From: Gemmatales bacterium
GTDB taxonomy: Bacteria; Planctomycetota; Planctomycetia; Gemmatales; HRBIN36
Assembly: GCA_025060195.1 (NCBI GenBank)
Contig: JANXCQ010000006.1
Coordinates: 62,001-126,000, forward strand
DNA length: 64,000 nucleotides
Reading direction: 5' to 3'
Both the position numbers and the translations under genes were made by a program. Shown one piece after another: positions 17,168 through 26,547 of this stretch; the first letter of the stretch is position 1, and every line of letters starts with the position of its first letter. The notes under the pieces are model-generated. The model saw only the letters and a list, made by a program, of their open reading frames with translations, did no database searches and had not been told where the DNA came from.

Positions 17168-18334
17168 TTAGTAGGCGGCCTGGTAAAGTTGCACGAAGTC
17201 GTCGAAGCTCACCGGCCGGGGATTAAATTTGCCCGTCCATTGTTGAGCGGCTTCTTCGGCCAATAAAGGTATAATTGCTGGGTTGACGCCTACTTCTTGT
17301 AATCGGCTGGGTAATCCTGCAGCCTGGCGTAAATGTTCGAGATGTGAGGCGAGCGTTTCGCCCGCATGGCTTGTAGCATGACATGATAAATCCGTCACTG
17401 CAACCAAATCGGCATAGAGGTTATCAACTTCCGTGCTATTGAAACGAATCACGTGAGGCAGCATGAGCGATACGGCTAAACCATGGACGAGACCGTAGTG
17501 CGCCGTGAGCGGGTTAGCTAAGGCATGGGTTGCTCCTAACATAGAAAGTTCGATTGCCTGCCCCGCGAGATGGGCGCCCAACTGCATGGCAGCGCGCGCT
17601 TCTAAGTCATGTGGATGTTCTAACACACGTAGAAAATTCGCCTGTAGTAGGCGCCAGGCCTCGCGAGCAAACATTTGCGACCAGACATTCCTTTTGGTGC
17701 AAACATAGCTTTCTAAAGCATGGGCCATGGCATCCAATCCCGTATCGGCGGTTACGTGTTTAGGTTGAGTAGTGGTCACGACGGGGTCTAAGATGGCGAT
17801 GCGAAATGCAGCTTTCCGATCGCCACAGGCCATTTTTATATGCGTTTCCGGATCAGCTATTAAGGCATACGATTGAGCTTCGCTGCCAGTACCCGCTGTC
17901 GTGGGAACGCCAATCGAAGGCAACATGGGTTGCTTGGCTTTGCCGAAGCCCCGATAGTCATGCATTCGGCCACCATTGGTGTAAAGGAAATTAATACCCT
18001 TAGCACAGTCCATCGCACTGCCGCCACCGACTGCGACTAAACAATCAGGGTGGAAATTTTGGGCGACAGCTACGCCTGCTTCCACATGGCGTGTTGTGGG
18101 ATTTTCTTCAACTCCGTCGAATATTTCTACCGTGATCCCTGCCTTGGTAAGGGATTCTCTAGCTCGTTGAGGATGGCCCACGGCCTCTAATCCGGGATCA
18201 GTGACCAATAGGACACGGGTTGCCCCTAAGTCGCGCGCTAATTCTCCAAGACGGTCTAACGCACCAATGCCAAACACTACTCGAGTAGCAGGAAAATAGT
18301 CGAAGTGACTAAGTAGGGCCGACATTCTTCCCAT
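17168..18334 (-). CDS. Iron-containing (group III) alcohol dehydrogenase
   Basis: Protein of 388 residues, the usual length. The NAD(P) site is GGGSAMDCAKGINFL. The metal ligands are in DTGLDAMAHALESY (Asp and His) and HGLAVSLMLPHVIRFN (two His), the Asp-His3 pattern of the family. These enzymes interconvert alcohols and aldehydes or ketones. It lies 30 bases downstream of the aldehyde/acyl reductase gene and on the same strand, with an acid-activating enzyme further upstream, so aldehyde-to-alcohol reduction is likely. ATG 18334 and ATG 18325 are both possible starts; neither has a strong Shine-Dalgarno. Confidence 0.9.
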   Translation of the reverse strand: MGRMSALLSHFDYFPATRVVFGIGALDRLGELARDLGATRVLLVTDPGLEAVGHPQRARESLTKAGITVEIFDGVEENPTTRHVEAGVAVAQNFHPDCLVAVGGGSAMDCAKGINFLYTNGGRMHDYRGFGKAKQPMLPSIGVPTTAGTGSEAQSYALIADPETHIKMACGDRKAAFRIAILDPVVTTTQPKHVTADTGLDAMAHALESYVCTKRNVWSQMFAREAWRLLQANFLRVLEHPHDLEARAAMQLGAHLAGQAIELSMLGATHALANPLTAHYGLVHGLAVSLMLPHVIRFNSTEVDNLYADLVAVTDLSCHATSHAGETLASHLEHLRQAAGLPSRLQEVGVNPAIIPLLAEEAAQQWTGKFNPRPVSFDDFVQLYQAAY

Positions 18335-18364
18335 AGTTACTTACCAGTCTGGGGGGGCGCGGAC

Positions 18365-19798
18365 TTAGATACGGATCCAATCTTTATCAAACTGAAAGGC
18401 GCGAGGCCGGAATAGGAAATCCACTATGTTTCCTTCGTGAGGTTGGAGCCAGTTTAGTTTAATCGTAGGAATAGGACCTATGTTGAGGCGGTCAATATGA
18501 GGGGCGTCGGCTAAGGTGCGCTGAAACTTAGCATCGGTGGTGATGGCTGTGCAAACTAACGTAGGTCCGATTTTTTCTACCATCTTGTCCTGTGGGCATT
18601 CTACGACAGTTACAAAGGGGAACATATATTCTTTTTTAGCGATATTGGCATCGGGAGAGGAACAAAAGATGACCATAGGACGCAGATAAGCGCAACGCTC
18701 CTGCTTGATAAGTCGTGGGCCGAATTTCGCCGTCATGTCCTCGACGCCGGGTTGAGTCAGGTCACGCTCGATATCAGCATAGATAGCTTCTGCTTGACCG
18801 GGAACCGTGAAAGCGGCGAGTTGGGCTTCCGGGTCGTCGGGAGGCCTCGGTTCAATTGGGCCCAGGCGTTCAGCTAACACTTGAGCAATTTTGCGACCGT
18901 GCCGAGAAACCCAGATGCCAGAACAGTTGATGCAACCTCGACCACTATTAACTAACACACTATCCACCATTAGGTCTAAGTAGCGTTCCCATTCGTCAAC
19001 TTTATCGTCGCCAAACAATATCTTACTGAATCCCGGCCCATGTACCTGAACACGTGGATTAGCCTTGTATTGTTCTACGGTCTGGGCACTGCCGAAAATC
19101 AGGCTGCGTGGACAAGCCTGGAGCACCGCGGCACCAACATCGCCTAAACCTGGGTAAATCGCAATGGCCTGCTTAGGAATCCCCGCTTGAAGGAAGGCTT
19201 GAGTCATGCGATACGGCGTCCAAGGTTCCTGGGGGCCTGGCTTGAGCACTAAGCCAATTTGTAAAGGTATAATGGGCAACCATAATGTGTGTACCCCAGG
19301 TGAGTTGCTGGGTAGGACTAAACCAAGCACTGGAGACTGACATTGATAGCTCACGGGAACACCGCGGTTCTCCACGCCATAACCGCGAGATAAAATTTCT
19401 AGGTCTAAGCCGCGGGTGAGTGAGTCTAAAATCTCGTCCATGTGAGTCAACACATAGAAATTTTTTTCCATGTTGAACCGACACATGTGCTCGGGCATGC
19501 CGGTGGTGGCCGATTGCATGCGTACGAACTGCTCCGGCGTCTGTGAACCATTACCAAGCGGTAGTTCAGCACGCGTATAGAGGTCAGCAGCTTTTTTGAG
19601 CATAGCCAATAGCTCGCGCACAGGAATCTCGCGGAGCACTTCCCGTGCGCGACGAGCATAGCGCAGGTCGCGTTCGACTAGCGCGGCATTAGCTCGACTG
19701 ACTTCCGCGAGCACTTCGCCGGTTTGGAAGTGTACCACGCGGTCAGTTTCCATGCTTTGATAGGGTTCGCCCCAACGGGAAATGGGGATGTGTAACAT
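18365..19798 (-). CDS. Aldehyde dehydrogenase superfamily protein, probably an acyl reductase (LuxC-like)
   Basis: Protein of 477 residues with the ALDH fold. LGLVLPSNSPGVHTLWLP matches the cofactor-proximal Asn region, and VNSGRGCINCSG supplies the catalytic cysteine (Cys289, with Cys292 next to it). The usual ALDH general-base Glu motif before the cysteine is not evident (SAQTVEQY, LFGDDKVDEW), as in acylating reductases and LuxC, which use an acyl thioester. AAGGAG six bases before ATG 19798 fixes the start. Placed between an adenylating enzyme upstream and an alcohol dehydrogenase downstream, it probably reduces an activated acid to an aldehyde. The acyl substrate is unknown, and classical aldehyde oxidation is an alternative. 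Confidence 0.7.
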   Translation of the reverse strand: MLHIPISRWGEPYQSMETDRVVHFQTGEVLAEVSRANAALVERDLRYARRAREVLREIPVRELLAMLKKAADLYTRAELPLGNGSQTPEQFVRMQSATTGMPEHMCRFNMEKNFYVLTHMDEILDSLTRGLDLEILSRGYGVENRGVPVSYQCQSPVLGLVLPSNSPGVHTLWLPIIPLQIGLVLKPGPQEPWTPYRMTQAFLQAGIPKQAIAIYPGLGDVGAAVLQACPRSLIFGSAQTVEQYKANPRVQVHGPGFSKILFGDDKVDEWERYLDLMVDSVLVNSGRGCINCSGIWVSRHGRKIAQVLAERLGPIEPRPPDDPEAQLAAFTVPGQAEAIYADIERDLTQPGVEDMTAKFGPRLIKQERCAYLRPMVIFCSSPDANIAKKEYMFPFVTVVECPQDKMVEKIGPTLVCTAITTDAKFQRTLADAPHIDRLNIGPIPTIKLNWLQPHEGNIVDFLFRPRAFQFDKDWIRI

Positions 19799-19884
19799 GG
19801 TGCGCTCCTTTCGGTGGGACTATAGGGTTGCTTAGTTAGTGGATTGTTTAGATTTTAAGTACACTTGATTTTATTTGAAGATCG

Positions 19885-21012
19885 TCAATAAACGCCAACC
19901 GTAGTCGTGGCGGCGAAACCGCGGAACGGTTTGACTCCGCTGATACCATCCCACGGAAAGCGTTCGCAGGGCGGTTCGCGAACGCCTTCATCCCGCTCAG
20001 GAAACCGCGGCATAAAGAATTCCTTAGTTAACGTGGTCAGTAGGACACGACCCTCTTGGCCGTAGTCCACAATGCGATTGTAATCGTCGAAGTCTACCAC
20101 TTCGATGACTGCACGAGGTTGGGGGGCATAGTACGTGATTTTGTAATTCTCCTCAGGCCTGGGCATAGGGGCAACGGCCAGACCCATGAGCGTGTTCCCG
20201 TAGGTCGGGGCAATGTAGATGCCCGGGCCTAACAGTTCTTCGATGGTGAAACGCATCCACTGCGGGGTCATTTCCGTGCCACCACAGAAAATCCCGGTAA
20301 TACCCATTTGCCGAAGGGAGGTACCGCGTTTTTCCAATTCGAGGGCTAAGGCCTCTAATAGTTTCGGAGTAGTGAACATGCACTTAATGTCGTGACCGGC
20401 CTCTAATATCGTCAGGGCTTGCTCAATGCAGTGTTCCATATAGGCCTTAGCTACGTCCACCCAGCCGCGTTTGAGACACTTGACGACCCAACGGGGATCT
20501 AAGTCAATGCAAAAACAGATGCCGCCGCGATATTGGCAAAGATGTTCCACGGCCAAGCGCAGGCGACGTGGCCCGGACGGACCGAGCATAAGCCAGTTAG
20601 CTCCTTTGGGAAAGTATTCGTCAGGTAATGTTTCGCTAAATTGCTCATAATCAATGCGAAAATCCTCAATATTGATGCGGGTCTTAGGGATGCCTGTAGT
20701 ACCGCCGGTCTCGAAAACATAGATAGGCCGATTCTGATAAGCAAGGGGCACCCACCGGCGCACGGGACCGCCACGGAGCCAATCATCCTCAAAGAACCCA
20801 AATTTTTTCAGGTCGGCGAAACCGTGAACTTCCTGGCGCGGGTCGAAATTGAGCTTGAAGTGCGGGTTCGTACCGGCGACAGCATCGAGCCAAAACGGTG
20901 TGCCGGTTTCTGGGCTGAAGTGCCAGTTAATGATTTCCCGAACATGGGCGTCGAGTTGGGCCCGAGCAGTCGCTACGCGTTCTTGCAAAGTTGACGATAA
21001 TAATGCAGTCAT
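19885..21012 (-). CDS. ANL-superfamily adenylating enzyme (LuxE/PaaK-like)
   Basis: Protein of 375 residues. FETGGTTGIPKTR at about 100-112 is the ATP P-loop of acyl-adenylating enzymes, and YGNTLMGLAVAP resembles the later adenylate-binding motif; GRVLLTTLTKEFFMPRF replaces the usual hinge region. It lacks the roughly 120-residue C-terminal subdomain that acyl-CoA synthetases have, a shape also seen in LuxE acyl-protein synthetases. It likely activates a carboxylic acid as an adenylate and passes it on as a thioester. It is transcribed first in the order adenylating enzyme, ALDH-like reductase, iron alcohol dehydrogenase, which is also the reaction order for reducing an acid to an alcohol. 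Confidence 0.7.
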   Translation of the reverse strand: MTALLSSTLQERVATARAQLDAHVREIINWHFSPETGTPFWLDAVAGTNPHFKLNFDPRQEVHGFADLKKFGFFEDDWLRGGPVRRWVPLAYQNRPIYVFETGGTTGIPKTRINIEDFRIDYEQFSETLPDEYFPKGANWLMLGPSGPRRLRLAVEHLCQYRGGICFCIDLDPRWVVKCLKRGWVDVAKAYMEHCIEQALTILEAGHDIKCMFTTPKLLEALALELEKRGTSLRQMGITGIFCGGTEMTPQWMRFTIEELLGPGIYIAPTYGNTLMGLAVAPMPRPEENYKITYYAPQPRAVIEVVDFDDYNRIVDYGQEGRVLLTTLTKEFFMPRFPERDEGVREPPCERFPWDGISGVKPFRGFAATTTVGVY

Positions 21013-21081
21013 AGCCGCGACAGGCTCCGTGGAAAAGCGGGTCTCTTAGTACGCTTAGTTTTGGGAACAAAGACGCGCGGG

Positions 21082-22728
21082 CTATTTCTGTTCGCTAATG
21101 GCATATAAGTTTTGGCGGGTCATGACGTAGAGGACACCGTTGACAGCTATCGGCGTGCTAAGTACGGGGGCTTCCATTTCGTTCTTAGCTAAAAGGCGTA
21201 GTTTTTTCCCATGTTCGAATACGTAAACCACACCTTCATCGGTGCCGATATAGACCTTGTTATCCACGACGTAAGGCGATCCCCAGATAGCTGCTAAGGT
21301 GTCGTATTCCCAATATTTTTCTCCCGTATAGGCGTCGAAGCAGGCGACGAAGCCACTTAGGTTAGCGATGTAACATAAGCCTTCATGTATAGCGCACGTG
21401 GACAATCCTCGACGCCACAGGAGCTTTCCGTCCTTGTCCTGACCGCCGACATGCCAAACTAAACCGGAGTTTTTGTTTTCTGGCGCTTTTGGATCGAAGT
21501 TGTCATTGACGGGACTTAGGTCAATATTGGTGGGACTGGCCTTGCTGGGGTCGATACACCATAGGTGTCCCACGCCTTCACCGTGTTCAGGGTCCTGACC
21601 GACCTGAACATAAACCCGGCCTTCATAAACCACAGGAGTGGCAATGATTTCGTTTTTCGTGCCGCGGCCGCCCAGGATGTACTTTGAATTCTTCGGATTG
21701 CAATCGAATTTCCAGAGCAGCTTGCCCGTCAAAGGTTCAAAAGCGTAGAGCCAACCATCGCCACCGGGAAAGATGACTTGGGGTTGTCCGTTGATGACCG
21801 CGTAGCAAGGGTTCGACCATTGTCCGTGGAGAATTTTATCGCCCGGCAGGTTGCTTTCCCAAATGACTTTGCCCGTGTGTTTATTGACCGCTAAGAAGCT
21901 GGGCGCCTGGGGCGCTGGGATGTTCTCATGGGATTCATCATGTCCGTTACCCGTAACGACATAGACGATATCGCCCACGACCAATGGGGAGCAGACCGCC
22001 AAGTTATGGGGAAAAACGCCGAGTTCTTCCATCATGTCCAAACGCCAAATAAAATCTGCGTCCATCTTTTCCTTGTACTTTTCATCCTGGGCACCGTCGT
22101 TTTTGCCATCGAGAAAACCTTCGGTATCAGCGCAGACCAACTCGCAACGATTGCTCACGTAATACACGCGGTTTCCTTCGACATACGGGGAGGAGCAAAT
22201 ACCCTGCTCAGGCCAATCATTAACGCGTCCGGAGGGAAGCTTGTCGTGAACTGCCTGCCAGAGACATTGTCCGTCCGATTCACGCAGACAAAGCAAGATG
22301 CCTTTATCTATCGGAATTAGCTCATTGCCTTTTTTGATGGCATCGCGGGGATTTCGAAGACCACCGTTGTTAGTGCCAAGGAAAATTTTGCCCCCGTAAA
22401 CTACAGGATTGCCATACGATTGGGAACCTAATTTAGCTACCCACTTGATATTTTTGGGCGAGATTTTGCGGCGCTGGTCGCCGATGTGCCACTCGGCGGG
22501 CAGACCTTTCTCGACCGTGTTGACCATGTTGCGAGCCGGAGTACCGCCAAACATCTGCCAAACACGTTGATGGGGCTTGCCCGGTTCCGGTTTCGCACCC
22601 TGGGCATGAATGCGTGGCCCGCGAGGCGGAGTGGTCGGATCGGACTGCGCCCACCAAGCCACCGCGAGGAAACAGGTGGCAGAAAGGAAAGCCAGGGGCC
22701 AACGGAAACCAGGGGACAGAGATTGCAT
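21082..22728 (-). CDS. Exported PQQ-like beta-propeller protein
   Basis: Protein of 548 residues. An N-terminal hydrophobic segment (WPLAFLSATCFLAVAWWA) acts as signal or anchor. The rest is an eight-bladed-type propeller with repeated motifs such as ILLCLRESDGQCLWQ, FLAVNKHTGKVIWES, LYAFEPLTGKLLWKF, FVACFDAYTGEKYWEY and VYVFEHGKKLRLL. It contains inserted charged loops and conserved NGQPQVIFPGGDGWLYA. The PQQ cofactor of true quinoproteins cannot be confirmed. The neighbouring gene upstream is a second, longer PQQ-propeller, with 64 bases between, so both are probably envelope partners of the same system. GAGGAG lies upstream of the ATG. Confidence 0.85.
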   Translation of the reverse strand: MQSLSPGFRWPLAFLSATCFLAVAWWAQSDPTTPPRGPRIHAQGAKPEPGKPHQRVWQMFGGTPARNMVNTVEKGLPAEWHIGDQRRKISPKNIKWVAKLGSQSYGNPVVYGGKIFLGTNNGGLRNPRDAIKKGNELIPIDKGILLCLRESDGQCLWQAVHDKLPSGRVNDWPEQGICSSPYVEGNRVYYVSNRCELVCADTEGFLDGKNDGAQDEKYKEKMDADFIWRLDMMEELGVFPHNLAVCSPLVVGDIVYVVTGNGHDESHENIPAPQAPSFLAVNKHTGKVIWESNLPGDKILHGQWSNPCYAVINGQPQVIFPGGDGWLYAFEPLTGKLLWKFDCNPKNSKYILGGRGTKNEIIATPVVYEGRVYVQVGQDPEHGEGVGHLWCIDPSKASPTNIDLSPVNDNFDPKAPENKNSGLVWHVGGQDKDGKLLWRRGLSTCAIHEGLCYIANLSGFVACFDAYTGEKYWEYDTLAAIWGSPYVVDNKVYIGTDEGVVYVFEHGKKLRLLAKNEMEAPVLSTPIAVNGVLYVMTRQNLYAISEQK

Positions 22729-22792
22729 AGTTCGACGTTCTCCTCATCAAATCGCTTTCAGTCAATGGAAGCCGTGGGGATCGGGCCTCCCG

Positions 22793-25099
22793 TCAGCGGT
22801 TAGGATAAATGCGGACGTTATCGAAAAAGGCCTCAGCTCCGGGAGAATTAGCGGTGATGCCAGTAGCGTAGGCGTATAATGCGGCTGCACCTTCGGTGTT
22901 AGGGATCGGATCTTCGGCAGTGATGGTCCACTCTGCAGGTTCCGGCTGGTCGCGAGGCCAAACTTTGCCCTGTAGGAGACCTTTACCGTCCACTACTTGC
23001 ACGCGGAGTTTGAAGCGATACCAGATGCCTGCTCTCCAGGGATAGTCCACTTTGGCATTGATCCGCCCCGGAATAGCGTCGGGTGGGGCGTCCTCAGGGC
23101 GACGCGCTTCCCAGGTGCGCAAGAGTAATCGCTGCTTATTCCCGTCTAAGGTCAGGCTATAACGGCAGTTGACGACGCCCATGTCAGGCAAGTTCCGTCG
23201 TCGCTCCGTAGCCATCAGGTCCGCTTCAATAGTGTAATCGCGTGCTTGGGGAGTAGTAATAAAAGCCAAGGCTCGCGCCAGCATGGGGTTTGGGTTATTG
23301 GCGAGCTTTTTGAGCACTTTGTTCTGAGGGTTGGTGGGGTCTGCGGTAACGACAAACTTACCAGCGACATTGACCCAGCCACCTGGCACCGCACCTTCGG
23401 GAAGCGTGTCGAAGGTCTGCACTAAAGGAATGCGGGGCGCGACACGGACGCGCGCCCGTGCGCTCAAGTGACGCCAATGGGCCTGAACATAACCATGCTG
23501 CGCGGGAACTTGGGGGTCGGCCGTGAAGACACCATCTGCGAGGGTGCCCCGCAATGGTGGAGGTGAAGGGGCCGGCTTGCCTTCCGGTGTCTTGGCAGTA
23601 ATTTCCGGAGCCGGTAGTGTCCAGCTTTGTGGCGTGATCTCGCCGAGCACCTGGCCACGGGCGTTATAAAGACGTGCCCGAAACCTAACTTGCTGGCCCG
23701 GTTCAAGCACAACGTCGGCGGGAAGGAGTTGAAGCCAACCGGGTTCGTCTCTGGGATCGACCGCTGGTTCGGCGGTCATCGCAGGCACTGGGCCGGCGCG
23801 GCTTTCTTGAGTACCCAGACAATACAGAGCGTCGCCCGTGGTGAAGTAAAGCCGACCGTTCCACACAGCCGGGCTTCCATTGTTTTCGATAATCTCGCCC
23901 TGGGGACCCACCGGGTTGGAGAAAGAATGGATGGTTTTACAACTCCGCTCTCCGGGCTCCAGGATGTGGAACTTCCCAGCAACTTCCATGACGTAAATCT
24001 TGCCGTCGGCCCATACAGGCGAACCGCGGCCCATGGTACCGAATTTATGTTCCCAGAGCGTTTCGCCTGTTAGCGCATCTAAACAGAATAGTTTGGCCGA
24101 GTTATCAACGACGTAGAGGCGGTCGCCATGCAAAGCAGGGGAGGCCAGTCCTGCCAAAATCCCGAGGCGCCGCCATACCAGTTTTGGTTGCCGCTCCCGC
24201 ACCTGCGCAGCGTCCAGGCAATAGACGCCGCCCATTTCGTTCGTATCAAGATTTTCGTCGCCGTGTGTAATATAAACCCGCGAGCCTGCGACCACGGGCG
24301 ACGGATTGATACCCCGCTTGGAGATCGCAAAGCTCCAAACCGGTTTTCCAGTGCGCGATTGTAAAGCATGTATAGCACCGTCGGCCCCGCCGCAGATAAT
24401 CAGGCGTTCGCCTTGAATCGCCGCCACTACAGGTACGGAATAGAGCGTGTCCACGGGCACGTCGCCGGGCTCCGACCACCAAAGCACTTCGCCTGTACGC
24501 TTGTCGAAGGCAACGAAGCGATGACCGGCTCGTGCCTGGTCTCCCCAACTGGCGTTGAGGAAGTGAAGGATAACACGGTCTTCGTCCACGATCGGCGATG
24601 TCGTTCGGCCGCCATAGCCGGAAATGCGGCCATATTCTTCAGTAAGCGAACGCGACCATACCACCTTGCCATCAGGTGAGAAACACAGGAGAAGTCCTTG
24701 AATGCCGTGGGCGTAGACGTAACCTGTCTCAGCATCTGCCGCCAGATTCGCCCAGCCGACGCGGTTGGTGACGATGTCAGTGTGGAAAATGTTGAACCGG
24801 TATTCCCAGAGCAACTTGCCCGTGTCGGCATCAAAACACATGACCCGTTCCTGCTCACGGACCTTGCCGGGCTCGGCGCCGTTAATGATGTAAACTCGTC
24901 CTTGACAGATTACGGGTGTCGAGCGGCCGCCATAAGGTTGTTTCCAAAGCAGATTCAGTCCCGTAGCCGACCATACGGCAGGTAAGCCCGTGTCGCGCGA
25001 AACGCCATTTTGTTCCGGGCCACGCCAATGCAACCAGTCGGCTGCCCAGGCCAAGCATGTTCCAGCATACAACACCGCGAGAGCAGCCCAAATTCGCAT
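22793..25099 (-). CDS. Exported PQQ-like beta-propeller protein with extra C-terminal beta domains
   Basis: Protein of 768 residues. A signal peptide (IWAALAVLYAGTCLAWA) is followed by a propeller of about 400 residues (DWLHWRGPEQNG, VMCFDADTGKLLWEY, HALQSRTGKPVWSF, LFCLDALTGETLWEH). After it come an Ig-like segment (VLEPGQQVRFRARLYNARG) and a C-terminal lectin-like domain (VQTFDTLPEGAVPGGWVNV to EAFFDNVRIYPNR), probably for sugar or surface binding. The open frame reaches 25237 but would overlap the PaaK-like gene. ATG 25099 with GGGAG nine bases upstream begins the signal peptide. It is co-directional with the second propeller and the acid-activating genes. Confidence 0.85.
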   Translation of the reverse strand: MRIWAALAVLYAGTCLAWAADWLHWRGPEQNGVSRDTGLPAVWSATGLNLLWKQPYGGRSTPVICQGRVYIINGAEPGKVREQERVMCFDADTGKLLWEYRFNIFHTDIVTNRVGWANLAADAETGYVYAHGIQGLLLCFSPDGKVVWSRSLTEEYGRISGYGGRTTSPIVDEDRVILHFLNASWGDQARAGHRFVAFDKRTGEVLWWSEPGDVPVDTLYSVPVVAAIQGERLIICGGADGAIHALQSRTGKPVWSFAISKRGINPSPVVAGSRVYITHGDENLDTNEMGGVYCLDAAQVRERQPKLVWRRLGILAGLASPALHGDRLYVVDNSAKLFCLDALTGETLWEHKFGTMGRGSPVWADGKIYVMEVAGKFHILEPGERSCKTIHSFSNPVGPQGEIIENNGSPAVWNGRLYFTTGDALYCLGTQESRAGPVPAMTAEPAVDPRDEPGWLQLLPADVVLEPGQQVRFRARLYNARGQVLGEITPQSWTLPAPEITAKTPEGKPAPSPPPLRGTLADGVFTADPQVPAQHGYVQAHWRHLSARARVRVAPRIPLVQTFDTLPEGAVPGGWVNVAGKFVVTADPTNPQNKVLKKLANNPNPMLARALAFITTPQARDYTIEADLMATERRRNLPDMGVVNCRYSLTLDGNKQRLLLRTWEARRPEDAPPDAIPGRINAKVDYPWRAGIWYRFKLRVQVVDGKGLLQGKVWPRDQPEPAEWTITAEDPIPNTEGAAALYAYATGITANSPGAEAFFDNVRIYPNR

Positions 25100-25199
25100 C
25101 GTTCTTCGCTCCCACGTGGAAGTTTTTAGGTATTTCTTCCGTGCCGTTCTGGGGGGACAATCAATGGGATAATTAGTATAGGGGAAAGCGGAAGAATAG

Positions 25200-26513
25200 C
25201 TACGTTTCCTTACGCCAACGTCGAGCTTTGAGTTCATACCGCGGGAGTGAGCCGGGAGCTACGACCAGGACAGTTGGGTTCACCAGGAATACAGACTTGA
25301 CCTCCTGTGCGATCCGTTCTGCCCATTGCATCGCTGCCGGACCATCCGCCAGCTCATGCGTAGATGGTTCGACCTCGATGAGGAAACTCTCCGTGACCTG
25401 GTCGCTACGCCAGGTAACGCGATACTCGACCAATTCGGGAAAACGGTGTAACACCTCGTCCAGAGCACTGGGGTAAATTTTGACACCGCGAACCACGACG
25501 AGGTCGTCGAACCGACCGAGGATGCCGCCCTGGAGACGCAGCCAGATGCGACCGCAAGGGCACGGCTGAGGATCCACTAAAACCCGGTCACCTGTACGAT
25601 AGCGGATCAGGGGGCTGCCCCATCGACCTAAATTGGTGAGTACTAACTCGCCCTCGACTCCTGCAGGGACAGGCTTGCTTGTGCTCGGATCGATCACTTC
25701 AGCGATGCATTCCGTCTCCAGCAAATGTACCCCACCTGGGTTCTCGGGACACTCAATCCCAAGTGACCCGATTTCGGTCATGCCTGTGTGGTCAAAAACT
25801 CGTGCCTGCCAACCTTGTTCGATGCGCTGACGCACGTGCGGCACGCTGCCGCCCGGTTCCCCGGCCACGATAAGTAAACGAACCGCACTATCCTGGAGTG
25901 TTAAACCTTCGCGTCGCGCTACTTCCAACAGGTGTAATGCATAAGTGGGCGTGCAAAAGATTACGGTGATACGGTGCTCTAAGATAGCCCGAAGCCGCGC
26001 TACGCTTGTCATGCCACCGCCGGGCAGGACGAACCAACCGCCACGTACGGCCGCATCCCAGGCCGCCCAGAATCCCAAGAACGGGCCGAAGGAGAATGGA
26101 AAGAATAAGCGGTCCCCAGCTCGCAGGCCCACAACCTGGAAGATCCAACGCCAACATTGCATCAGCCACTCCCAATTTTCAGGCGTGTCGGGCCAACGTA
26201 ATGGTTGTGCTGTGCTTCCTGAGGTCTGGTGGACGCGCACATATCGTGCCACTGGGTAAGTCAAGTTGCTACCATAAGGCGGATGCTGACGCTGGTCGGC
26301 TAACAATTCGTCCTTAGTCGTGAAGGGCCAAGCTGACATTTCGTCTAACGAGCGGGGCAACGGGAATTGACCGAGCTTACGTTGATAAAAGCGATTCCGA
26401 AGTAAGATTTCCGTGAGCATGGCGCGCAGGCGTTCCAACTGCCAGGCCCGTAATGCTTCTCGATCCGTTTGTAAATCTCGTTCACCAAGACGGGCCATAT
26501 CAACCTGCCCCAT
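25200..26513 (-). CDS. PaaK-type phenylacetate-CoA ligase family protein
   Basis: Protein of 437 residues, the normal length for PaaK-type ligases. The P-loop VHQTSGSTAQPLRW is at about 94-107, FDHTGMTEIGSLGIECPE is the adenylate motif, and RYRTGDRVLVDPQPCPCGR is the hinge motif with its Cys pair. VVRGVKIYPSALDEVLHRFPE opens the C-terminal swivel domain that carries out the thioester step. It probably forms an aryl- or acyl-CoA. The gene lies between SerA and the PQQ-propellers in the same minus-strand block as the LuxE-like enzyme, so two acid-activating enzymes are present. The true substrate cannot be read from sequence. Confidence 0.85.
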   Translation of the reverse strand: MGQVDMARLGERDLQTDREALRAWQLERLRAMLTEILLRNRFYQRKLGQFPLPRSLDEMSAWPFTTKDELLADQRQHPPYGSNLTYPVARYVRVHQTSGSTAQPLRWPDTPENWEWLMQCWRWIFQVVGLRAGDRLFFPFSFGPFLGFWAAWDAAVRGGWFVLPGGGMTSVARLRAILEHRITVIFCTPTYALHLLEVARREGLTLQDSAVRLLIVAGEPGGSVPHVRQRIEQGWQARVFDHTGMTEIGSLGIECPENPGGVHLLETECIAEVIDPSTSKPVPAGVEGELVLTNLGRWGSPLIRYRTGDRVLVDPQPCPCGRIWLRLQGGILGRFDDLVVVRGVKIYPSALDEVLHRFPELVEYRVTWRSDQVTESFLIEVEPSTHELADGPAAMQWAERIAQEVKSVFLVNPTVLVVAPGSLPRYELKARRWRKET

Positions 26514-26547
26514 GGACGGTGCCGTTCCGTAAGAAACGCGGATTGGC

